From assembly GCA_037954665.1 (NCBI GenBank), contig JBBMOL010000140.1, positions 930,001 to 994,000 of the forward strand: a stretch of 64,000 nt of DNA, given 5' to 3'. Positions 1 to 8,614 of this stretch are shown here, piece after piece. The notes beneath the pieces were generated by a model. That model saw nothing but the letters and a program-made list of their open reading frames with translations. It was not told where the DNA came from and ran no database searches. The position numbers and the translations under genes are program-made. Each line of letters opens with the position of its first letter. Positions within the stretch are counted from its first letter, which is position 1. This DNA comes from Laguncularia racemosa (lineage: Eukaryota > Streptophyta > Magnoliopsida > Myrtales > Combretaceae).

Positions 1-802
1 TGTAACAGAAAGTCCCCCATGTTGTGATGAAGGTCGTTTTGGTTTTATCTTCCTCAGCCATTTTTATTTGATTATATCCTGAGAAACCGTCCATGAATGA
101 GAAGAGATGGTTTCCCGCAGTGTTGTCTACCAGAACATCAATGTGAGGTAAGGGGAAGTTATCCTTTGGCGTGGCTTGATTTAAGTCCCAAAAGTCTACG
201 CATACGCGTACTTTTCCATTCTTTTTCATGACGGGGACTATATTTGCTACCGACTCTAGGTAGTCGGATACTTCAATGAACCCTACTTCTAGCAGTTTCT
301 TGACTTCTTCTTTGATTTTCAATAAGATGTCAGGCCTAAACCTTCTCAGTTTTTGTTTTTTAGGTTTGATATCTTCCCTTGTGGGAAGCCTGTGAACTAC
401 TATTGACTGGTCTAGCCCTGGCATGTCACCATATGACCAGGCAAACACATCCGCATATTCCGTTAATAGCTCGGTTATCTCACATTTTTGCTCAGCGCTC
501 AAACTAGTCCCAATTTTGAGGTTCTTAGGGTTTTCCATACTTCCTAGATTTACTGTCTCCACAGGCTCATCGATCGAGATTCCGCTTTGTTCATGTTTTA
601 GCTAATTTTCTTGTATTATTTCGTGGTCTAAGATATCGCCTTCAACAACTGACCCAACACCGTTGGAAACGATATCAGCGTTTTTACTTTCTACCTGCGT
701 GAAATATCCCTGATGTTCGATGGTAGGAGATAAAAATGAAATCATATAAGAAAAAAAAAAACAAACAAACAAACTGTGACTGAATTTGATAAAGAGTCTC
801 AA
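1..802 (-). pseudogene. Ty3/gypsy (Tat/Ogre-like) reverse transcriptase fragment
   Basis: Read on the minus strand this is the start of a Ty3/gypsy reverse transcriptase. From about 600 down to 1 one frame reads through family landmarks: the linker ending VFAWSYGDMPGLD, then KLRRFRPDILLKIKEEVKK, then VCVDFWDLNQATPKDNFPLP, then FSFMDGFSGYNQIKMAEEDK and TTFITTWGTFCY at the window edge. The catalytic YxDD part lies beyond the left edge. An in-frame TAG at 602-604 interrupts the frame, and sequence above about 720 becomes low-complexity, so the copy is dead. The spelling of the pre-RT linker is typical of the Tat/Athila side of Ty3/gypsy. The frame, the primer binding site at 2201-2222 and the LTR beyond it all agree on a minus-strand element. 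Confidence 0.9.
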
Positions 803-827
803 TAAAATTTGTTTAATAATTTTTTAT

Positions 828-1121
828 CTACTTTTGAGCTAACCTAGCGCTACTGATAGGATAACAAAACCAATTGTTCGGAGCCAGATGCCAGTTGGAC
901 GTGCGGGGGGTTGATTTCCCTTTGCTTTCGTCCTCTTCGTTTACCCGAAGCTCCTGAATGATGTTTGCCTTTCGGAAAGATTGTTGGAGAGGTAGGATGC
1001 ACATCTGGGTGTCAATCGACTTCCCCTTCATTCTGCCTTTGACACCTCTTGCTTGTGCTTCTTCTTCGGTTGTAGGAATGTAGTCGGTGCTAGTGTTGTT
1101 GCAATTGCCGCTGTTTGCCAT
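828..1121 (-). pseudogene. Ty3/gypsy polyprotein fragment (probable)
   Basis: A 97-codon open stretch on the minus strand, with a Thr/Glu-rich start (YIPTTEEEAQARGVKGRMKG) followed by a segment containing QMCILPLQQSF. It lies between the gag-like fragments (1380-1720) and the reverse transcriptase (1-802) of the same minus-strand element, where gag-pol linker or protease-proximal sequence would be expected. I see no protease DSGA-type motif. The assignment rests on position and orientation, not on a recognised domain. The flanking 1130-1300 is non-coding and AT-rich. Confidence 0.4.
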
Positions 1122-1379
1122 TTTTGTCTTTAAGCGGGTATGAATTGGGCTTCTGGAAGATTCGGTTGTTTGGGAGGTATCTTTGATACCTGGCGCGCAT
1201 TTTTTTCTTTTTTAGTATATTGTATGCAAATGCTATGCATGTGTCACGCGGATGCTAAAATAAAAAGGGTTGACAATTGATTGACGATGTAATATTGAAA
1301 CTTTACTTTTATTAACATTGAGAATTTTTGGAGCTTGATACTCAAAGAAAACAAATAAAAGATTACAATGATAATCTAT

Positions 1380-1720
1380 TTCCTAGCTCTCTTGGTCTTT
1401 TGTTGTGGAGACTCAGGCTTCTTGTTGATGACGGCTTCTAATTCTTCAACCCTGGCTTTGGTCTTGAGTGGGAGTGATCTCACGTGGCCCAATGAAGAAA
1501 GCCGCAGGCTCTATTTCTCATAGGTGGAGCATAGTCCGTACCAAAGGCAAATTCACCTCTATCTTTGTTAGTGAGAGGATGGGCCTATCTTTTGCCGGAC
1601 GAAGGCCTGCTCCTCTAGGTTGTACAAGGTAAACCAATGGTCCAGTACCAACTTTGGGTCCAAAGGTTTGTACACCCGAATTTCATTGCGGAGGAGGTGG
1701 TCGACTGCGATGCTAGCCAT
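1380..1720 (-). pseudogene. Gag-like fragments of the same Ty3/gypsy element
   Basis: A minus-strand ATG at 1718-1720 opens a 50-codon frame (starting MASIAVDHLLRNEIRVYKPL) that stops at 1568-1570. A second piece in another frame, about 1380-1480, reads KARVEELEAVINKKPESPQQ followed by basic residues, which looks like the charged end of a gag ORF. The distance from primer binding site to reverse transcriptase is only about 1.5 kb, too short for a full gag plus protease, so internal deletion is likely. Calling it gag is inferred from its place directly downstream of the leader. 1730-2200 is the untranslated leader of the element. Confidence 0.5.
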
Positions 1721-2200
1721 CTATTTACAATAAGAAATCGCCTAATTACAAACAAGACTATGAAAGCATTACAGGGAAATAAATTCGAACTCCATGAACA
1801 AAACAACAAACCATTACATCGTCATTCAATTGTCAACCCCTTATGATGTCATGTATGCAAGTAGGTTGGTTCTAACTGGTTCCCGAGCTCTATGGCCTCC
1901 CGCATTCTCGAAGAAATGGATCTCAAGCCATATCGAAGCATAGGGTGGGGTAGCCTAATCAGTTCCGAACGATGAATCAACTCACTTCGCCCGAAACCTA
2001 CACAATGGCTCCAGGTCTTAGGTTTCTAGGACGATCCGGGTTCGACCGCATCTACTCACACAAACATATGTATGCATGCAAAACCCCCATAGCGAAGAAA
2101 CTGGAATCTAACTAATTCCTGAAAAGTTAGTAACAGAATAATAATTGAAGCACATTTAAAGAGAACAATTCGAAGATTCAGGTGGCTTAGCCTACTGGCA

Positions 2201-2222
2201 TGGGTCCCTAGTGGAGTCGCCA
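2201..2222 (-). other. Primer binding site, tRNA-Arg type
   Basis: On the minus strand the LTR end (2226) is followed by 3 nt and then TGGCGACTCCACTAGGGACC. From memory, plant tRNA-Arg(ACG) ends CCCAGCAGAGTCG plus CCA, whose complement is TGGCGACTCTGCTGGGG, so this site matches with about three mismatches. A tRNA-Arg primer is a hallmark of Ogre/Tat elements. Its position fixes 2226-6491 as the 5' LTR of a minus-strand element. Confidence 0.8.
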
Positions 2223-3672
2223 TCCTGTTGAGTCTAATTTTTTAATTTTCCCATTCCTAATACGATCTAGACTAGACCCTATGCTCATCTAATGTAGATC
2301 CTCGACTTAAGTTAGGAATTTCGTTTGATTTTTGGAGTCGCCACCCAACTGTTGTTGGGAAATATTGAATTAAGACTAAAGGAGCGGATTAGTCTTAATT
2401 TGGACCACTAGTCGTCGTTATTTCCCCTTCTCGTTTTTGAAAAGAGGAAAAGGAAAAACCAGAGTTTCTAAGTCCGGAGGCTAACCTATTAAAACCTTAC
2501 GGTTACCACCTAATCTCCTAAAATTGTTCCTATTTAGAAATGTGTTTTATTGTGTTTCTGTTACTTTTTATTATGTTTTTGAATTATTTTAAGAAAAGGA
2601 TTTTTCATTCATTTTATGGGTTGACCCAGATGGGTGCCTACATACCTGCTATCCAGGATCAAACAAAGTCGTAGTTCGCTTTTCTGAAAATTTTAAGTTT
2701 GTTTGTGAATTTTAATTTTGAAATCTCTTTTGATTTATGTTTTTTATCATTTTTGGGATTTTTCTAAAAAATTCTAAGCCTAAGCTTTAATTTGATTTTT
2801 TGTAAATGATTTTTAGGGAAAAACATCAATTTTGGATTTATTTTAAGAAAAATGATTTTTCTAAGTTTTAAAACTCATTTTTTTGAATTTTTATGAATCT
2901 TCACGATTTTTGTGATTTTTATGATTCTTCTTGATTTTTTTATGATTTTCATCATTTTTTATGATTTTTGTAGTTTTTTATTATTTTTATGATTTTTTAT
3001 GATTTTTATTAAATTTTCTATAATTTTTGTGATTTTTTTTTAAATTTATCCTAAGTTAATATCTATCCTATTTTGAAATCTAAAGTTTTATTATTATTTT
3101 CCTAATATTTTTTTTTATTTATCTACATTTTATTATTTTATTTTTTTCTTTTCTTTTTTTCTTATTTTTTCTTCTCATTTTGTTTTTCTTATTTATTAAT
3201 TTTCTACATTATTAAATTCTAGAAAAATCTAATTTCTACATTTTCCTATTTATTAAAAATAAAACATAAACCAATAAATAACTAACAAAATAACAAATTA
3301 TAAGTTAATTCGGAATAAATAAATAAACAAAATAAATTAATTAAATAAAAAATCCGAAAAATCCGACTTACCTGGATCCGGGTCGGTGCGCGGGTCAAGT
3401 TAGTCGGGTCGGATCTATCAGACACGGCGGCGGGGGTTGCTCGATCACGGCGTTCTGGCGGCCTTTTGCAGCGGGTGAGGTGTCGAATCCTAGCTTCTCG
3501 AGGGTGCCGAATCCAATGGTGGCGGTGGTTCACTCCCAGATCGCCTCCTGGTGGTAGTTCAACGCCGGTCGGTGGTCGCGATTTTGGGTTCTCCTCCGAT
3601 GCTCTCCGATTTGCACTCTTTCCTCACTTTCTCTCAATTGTGATTCGTGTTTTGGCTTCCTCTACTCCTCCT

Positions 3673-3682
3673 CTATTTATAG
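3673..3682 (-). promoter_or_regulatory. TATA box of LTR A
   Basis: The minus strand reads CTATAAATAG followed by a purine-rich AGGAGGAG. The same 10-mer is at the same relative place in copies B and C, so it is very likely the core promoter of the element. Transcription would start about 30 bp downstream (near 3640), leaving a U3 of about 0.7 kb and a long R/U5. Confidence 0.75.
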
Positions 3683-3965
3683 GCGTCTGGAAACCCTCTT
3701 GGATAAGCTCAAATCGGCCGATTTGGATAAATCCAAATTTCTTCCGTTTTTAGATTTGATTTTATCCCGGCGATTTGATGTTGATCTCTTGTTTTTCTTT
3801 GATTTATCTTATGGATTCGGCTTTATCTTGACAGTAATCTAGAAGATTTTAAAAAAAATGATCGATTCCACCTTCGTCGGACTTGCTCTGGCTTCTTCTC
3901 GCGTGACACGCGTGACTTCCTTCGGCCAATCGGACGCTGCCACGTGGCAACTCTAGGCGAAAGAC

Positions 3966-4105
3966 AAAAAAATTGCATCGAATGCTCGGGGGAAGATTCG
4001 AACTCGCAACCTCCAGCCTCCCACATGTTCCCAGCGCACGCACGAACCAGCTGAGCTGGCTCAATTTCCCGATTTTCTTTATATCGCAAATTGCATATAT
4101 GCAAT
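3966..4105 (-). promoter_or_regulatory. tRNA-like Pol III-type module with palindrome, LTR A
   Basis: In element direction: the perfect palindrome ATTGCATATATGCAAT (4090-4105), 31 bp, box A-like CAGCTCAGCTGG (4047-4058), 41 bp, box B-like GAGTTCGAATC (3995-4005), then a run of seven T (3966-3972). Box A and box B closely follow the tRNA consensus and the T-run would serve as a Pol III terminator. The order and spacing suit a tRNA-derived transcription unit of roughly 95 nt. Function is inferred. It may be a remnant SINE head captured by the LTR. Confidence 0.6.
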
Positions 4106-5606
4106 GCGATTTTTTTCATTTTTTGTATTTTTTGAAATTTCAAAAATTTATAAAAATTATTGTCGAGTCTAATTTTTGAATTCCCATTCCTAATCCGATC
4201 TAGACTAGACCCTATGCTCATCTAATGTAGATCCTCGACTTGAGTTAGGAATTTCGTTTGATTTTTGGAGTCACCACCCAACTGTTGTTGGGAAAATTGA
4301 ATTAAGACTAAAGGAGTGGATTAGTCTTAATTTGGGTCACTAGTCATCGTGATTTCCTCTTCTCGTTTTTGTGAAAAGAGGAAAAGGGAAAACCAGAGTT
4401 TCTAAGTCCGGAGGCTAACCTATTAAAACCTTTACGGTTACCACCTAATCTCTTGAAATTGTTTCTCTTTAGAAATGTGTTTCTATTTTGTTTCTGTTAC
4501 TTTTTATTATGTTTTTGAATTATTTCAAAAAAATGATTTTTCATTCATTTTATGGGTTGACCCGAATGGGTGCCTACATACCTGCTATTCAGGATCAAAC
4601 AAGCCGTAGTTCGCTTTTCTGAAAAACCTTAAGTGTGTTTGTAAATTTTAATTCTTGAAATTTCTTTTGATTTATGTTTTTATCATTTTTTGGATTTTTC
4701 TAAAAATTCTAAGCCTAAGCTTTGATTTTATTTTGAAAATGATTTTTAGGGAAAAACATCAATTTTGGATTTATTTTTGACAAAAATGAATTTTCTAAGT
4801 TCTAAAACTCATTCATTTTTTCTTTTTGAATTTTTATTAATTTTTATGATTTTTATGATTTTCTATGATTTTTTTTATATAAATTTTATGATTTTTATAA
4901 ATTTTTATGATTTTTGTGAAAAATTTTATCCTAAGTTAATATCTATCCTATTTTGAAATCTAAAGTTTTATTGTTATTTTTCCTAATATTTTTTATTATT
5001 TTTCTACATTTTATTATTTTTTTTATTTTTTTTATCTATTTATTTTATTTTTTATTTTTTATTATTTTTCTACATTTTATTATTTTTTTATCTATTTATT
5101 TATTTTTTATTATTTTTCTACATTATTAAATTCTAGAAAAAATCTAATTTCTACATTTTCCTATTTATTAAAAATAAAACATAAACAAATATATAAATAA
5201 ATAACTAACTAAATAACAAATAATAAATAAATAAATAAATTCGGAATAAATAAATAAACAAAATAAATTAATTTAAAAAAATCCGGAAAATCCGACTTAC
5301 CTGGATCCGGGTCGGCGCGCGGGTCGGGTCGGTCGGGTCGAATCGAGTCGGTCGAACACGGTAGCGGGGAAGGCTCGTTCATGGCGTTCCGGTGGTCTTT
5401 TGCAGCGGGTGAGGTGTCGAATCCTAGCTTCTCGAGGTTGCTAAATCCAATGGTGGCGGTGGTTTGCTCCCAGATCGCCTCCTGGTGGTGGTTCAACTCC
5501 GGCCGGTGCTTCGCGGTTTTGGGTCTCCTCCGATGCTCTCCGATTTGCACTCTTTCCTCACTTTCTCTCAATTCCGATTCGTGCCTTTGCTTCCTCCCCT
5601 CCTCCT

Positions 5607-5616
5607 CTATTTATAG
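5607..5616 (-). promoter_or_regulatory. TATA box of LTR B
   Basis: Minus-strand CTATAAATAG, identical to that of copies A and C, with a CACGTG box about 285 bp upstream in element direction (5900-5905). Confidence 0.75.
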
Positions 5617-5918
5617 GCACTTGAAACCGAGTTGGATAAGCTCGGATTTCCTCCGATTGAAGCTGATCGGATTTTCGGTTAGAAAAACCAACTCCGATTT
5701 GTGTCAATCCCTCGATTTGTTGCGATTTGATTCCAATTAGATAATGTTTATCTTATTTATGTTCAAGATCTGTTGGATTTGTGCAAAAAATCGAAACGGC
5801 CGAAATACGAATTTTTCCTTCCGCCGGTGATCTCGGGCTCGAGGTAGGAGACGATCACGCGCCCGGCGCGTGCGCTTCCTCTAGCCAATCAGATGCTGCC
5901 ACGTGTCCTGGGTAAATG

Positions 5919-6064
5919 AAAAATTCACAAAACGCGGAAACTGCTTCCCCCACGTTTCGAACCTGCAACCTCGCACCCGCACCGCGCCTTAGCCCATGGT
6001 CCAAACCAGCTGAGCTAGCCCACTTTCCTGATTTTTCTAATTTCGCAAATTGCATATATGCAAT
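5919..6064 (-). promoter_or_regulatory. tRNA-like Pol III-type module with palindrome, LTR B
   Basis: The same palindrome (6049-6064), again exactly 31 bp before box A TAGCTCAGCTGG (6006-6017, matching the consensus), then 42 bp to box B-like GGTTCGAAACG (5953-5963), then T-runs of 4 and 5 (5929-5932, 5919-5923). The downstream sequence runs into the CCAAT-like and CACGTG part of U3. Confidence 0.6.
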
Positions 6065-6491
6065 GCGATTTTTCTATTTTTTTGTATTTTTTTGAAAATT
6101 CCAAATTTTGTAAAAATTGTTTATTATTTATTATTGCTATTTCTGAAATCATTTTTCAAAATTGATGTGTTTTCCTATTTATTTTTATTTTTTTAGATAT
6201 TTTTATTATTTATGCTAAATTAGGAAAAATTGGAAAAAATTGGAAAATTTTGAAAATTGATTATTATTGATTCCTAGGGCGAAAATGGGGTGTTTACAAT
6301 TATTCATCCCTTATTATTACTAATTCTGAAACCATTTTTCAAAATTGATGTGTTTTCCTATTTATTTTTATTTTTTTGAATATTTTCCATTATTTTTGCT
6401 AAATTAGAAAAATTGGGAAAAATTGGAAAAAATTGAAAATCGATTATTATTAATTATTACTCATTCCTAGGGCAAAAATGGGGTGTTTACA

Positions 6492-8062
6492 CACTATAAT
6501 ATAAGCATATTAGATTTGTCTAGTAACCTTAAACACATCAAGTCAAAATGAGGGAAAACGAGCCAAAGCTGGTCAATCGTAGGGGTTAGTAGTGGGGGAA
6601 GATCAACTATGTTACTCTGAGGGGTCTTGGTTGACCTCATTCTAGGGTTAATGATCAAGGTTTAAAGGGGTTCTTGCCTTTTTTTTTTTTTTTTTGTTAA
6701 ATCTATGTAGGTTTTAGGGGTTTTAAGCACTTTGATTAAAAATAAATAATAAAAAAGCTTCCTAGCATCCAAAACATAAATGTATAAAAAAAAATTACAA
6801 CTTATTTAATGATTCAATCTAGGTTCCATCTAAACCCATGATTGATTAACTCTTATGGATGTTGCATGCTTGATTGAGGTAAAATCTTTAACAACCTTTA
6901 TCTTGTCATTATCAATAGAAATCGGTAATGTAACAACCCTATAGGGGACCTACTAAGGTTAACTAAAAACTATCACATCATATGTGCACTCATTATATGA
7001 TAATTGCCTTAAAAGTTAGAGATAACAAGACTCTATATAAATATTAAATTAATTAATTACAACTAATCATATTATATATTCATATAATAAGGAAATAACT
7101 ATGAATTCCCATATTCCATGGTCAATCAAGATCACAAAGAATCGAAATCCCTCACAAAAATAGTAAAATTGGTAGGTAACTTTAAGTTTTACAAAATATT
7201 TTTCTACTTAAGTTCCTAAGATTATGTATTCTACGACTAGATAATTTGTTGTGATGCTTCTTACACTGTTATTCTTAATCTAAGTAACTCTTGTTCACAT
7301 GATATCATATCTTATCCTAAGCTTTTATAGTATTACTTGCAAAAACAATCTATTGAGGGGTGAACACATACCGTGGTCTCATTATTACATAAGCACAAAT
7401 AAGTTATCAACCACATGTTATGCATGAGCAATTATATGCAATACAACATCGCACACGATCTTTCAGTAATCAATGTGAAATCTAAGGTTTATGCCTTGTT
7501 AACCTTACATTGAGAATACAATGGCCATTAGTGTCAAGGTTAACCATACAAGCGACATCCTTAGCCTAACACCCAAGATGCCCTTCACTCTTATCTTAAA
7601 ACTTTAGTTTTCCCTTTTCTTATGTTAACATGATCTCTAACCTATCACCTTAGGATCTTATCTTATTACTATCCCTAACCTAGCACTCTAGGACTTACTC
7701 AAACCATCCCTAACTTAATGCCCTAAGATGCTCTTCAATGATCCCTAGCTTATAACCCTAAGATCCACTCATGACTTCCCTGACCTAATGCCCTAAGATT
7801 AACACACATTACCCTCAATGATAGATAAGATTCCAGGCTCTGCTAAAAGTGCGACGATTCCCTACACCACTTAGTTCGCAAATAGCAAGGTAGAATGACC
7901 AAACACATCATTGTTTTTAATTACCATGTCGTAGTGATGGCCTCCAAACAATGCAATTTCTCATTTAATGTGAATCAAGTTTTAAATTAAGCTAATCATT
8001 AATTAATTAATTTAAAGGTAACCAATTAAGTTTATCAAGCAAACAATCAATCCATAATGTAA
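6492..8062. other. Gene-free, old repeat-derived DNA
   Basis: No coding frame of substance. 6492-6496 (CACTA) directly abuts LTR A and should be the target duplication of that element. TGTAACA followed by the inverted CCCTATAGGGG at 6929-6947 looks like the terminus of another LTR, but I cannot find its other end. A family of short repeats occupies 7558-7806 (separate entry). Confidence 0.5.
7558..7806. repeat. Degenerate ~35-bp repeat array
   Basis: At least five units share a core like CCTAACCTAATGCCCTAAGAT, starting near 7631, 7665, 7700, 7737 and 7772, with a poorer one at 7558. The period is about 33-37 bp. Related cores (TGCCCTAGGACCTTCTTCAAT and AGCCTAATGCTCTAGGATGC) recur near 8670-8755, on the far side of the MITE, so the MITE sits close to or within the array's larger repeat unit. 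Confidence 0.65.
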
Positions 8063-8071
8063 TAATATTTA

Positions 8072-8605
8072 GGCAAAAATACAGTTTTAGTTTTCAATGT
8101 TTACCTACTTTTCTATTTAAGTCCTCAACCTTTTTTCTTTTCTATTTGAATCCTTAACATTTTCAGAACCTTACAAATAAAGGACTTCTATCAAATTTAT
8201 TATTATTTTTTTATCTATCCATGACATGTATTAACTTCAAATTAGTCCACAATAATTGAATTAATAAAATGATAATATTAAATATATTTATTTACATAAT
8301 ATAATAAAAAATAATATTCAATATATATAGTGATATAATATAATAAAATATAAAAAAATAATTAAAATTAAGAAAAAAAGGGCTAGAAAAATTTGTGTGT
8401 ACCTTAACCACCTTAATCAACTAGTTCAAAGCTAATCAAAAGCTAATACATGCTCCAAATGAATTGAAATTTTAATGTATTCAATGAAAGCCTTATTTTT
8501 ATAAGGTTTTGAAAATATTGAAGATTCAAATAAAAGAAAAAAAAAAGGTTGATGATTCAAATAAAAAAGTAGATAAACGTTGAAGATTAAAAATATACTT
8601 TTATC
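8072..8605. mobile_element. Mutator-type MITE, long inverted repeats, 9-bp target duplication
   Basis: The left 125 bp (from GGCAAAAATACAGTTTTAG at 8072) and the reverse complement of the right 125 bp (ending 8605) align along their length, for example ACCTACTTTTCTATTTAAG against ATCTACTTTTTTATTTGAA and TCAACCTTTTTTCTTTTC against TCAACCTTTTTTTTTTCTT. Flanks are TAATATTTA (8063-8071) and TAATATTTC (8606-8614), a 9-bp duplication with one mismatch. Long inverted repeats plus a 9-bp duplication point to a non-autonomous Mutator-like element. The ~280-bp centre is AT-rich without coding sequence. Confidence 0.85.
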
Positions 8606-8614
8606 TAATATTTC

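Larger units (their letters stand above)
4161..6298 (-). mobile_element. Solo LTR (copy B), nested in LTR A
   Basis: A complete 2138-bp LTR of the same family, TGTCGAGTCT ... GGTGTTTACA in plus reading. It is flanked by an exact 5-bp duplication ATTAT (4156-4160 and 6299-6303), and copy A resumes directly after it. No internal sequence separates two LTRs, so it is the product of LTR-LTR recombination or an equivalent loss. It keeps the CACGTG box (5900-5905), TATA box (5607-5616), and palindrome plus tRNA-like module (5919-6064). Confidence 0.93.
2226..6491 (-). mobile_element. 5' LTR (copy A) of Ogre/Tat-like element, interrupted by LTR B
   Basis: Plus-strand reading starts TGTTGAGTCT at 2226 and ends GGGTGTTTACA at 6491, so the ends are TG...CA. 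Without the inserted copy (4161-6298) and one duplicate of its target, copy A is about 2.12 kb, matching copies B (2138 bp) and C (2049 bp). In element direction it holds a 16-bp palindrome with a tRNA-like module (3966-4105), a CACGTG box in GCCACGTGGC (3939-3948), a TATA box (3673-3682), then a long R/U5 dominated by runs of AATCATAAAAA type (2700-3250). The adjacent primer binding site makes it the 5' LTR. The partner LTR and the rest of the element lie left of the window. Copy A diverges from B and C around 3700-3760, so it is another subfamily. Confidence 0.9.

Noticed and set aside
3823..4221. Minus-strand open frame of 132 codons over the LTR A module
   Set aside because: It crosses the junction into the nested LTR B and the tRNA-like module; not conserved as a frame in copies B and C.
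5209..5740. Overlapping long open frames on both strands in LTR B (and equivalents at 3282-3753 and 12284-12825)
   Set aside because: They follow the GC-rich U3/R part of the LTR, occur on both strands, and have no domain; a by-product of local composition.
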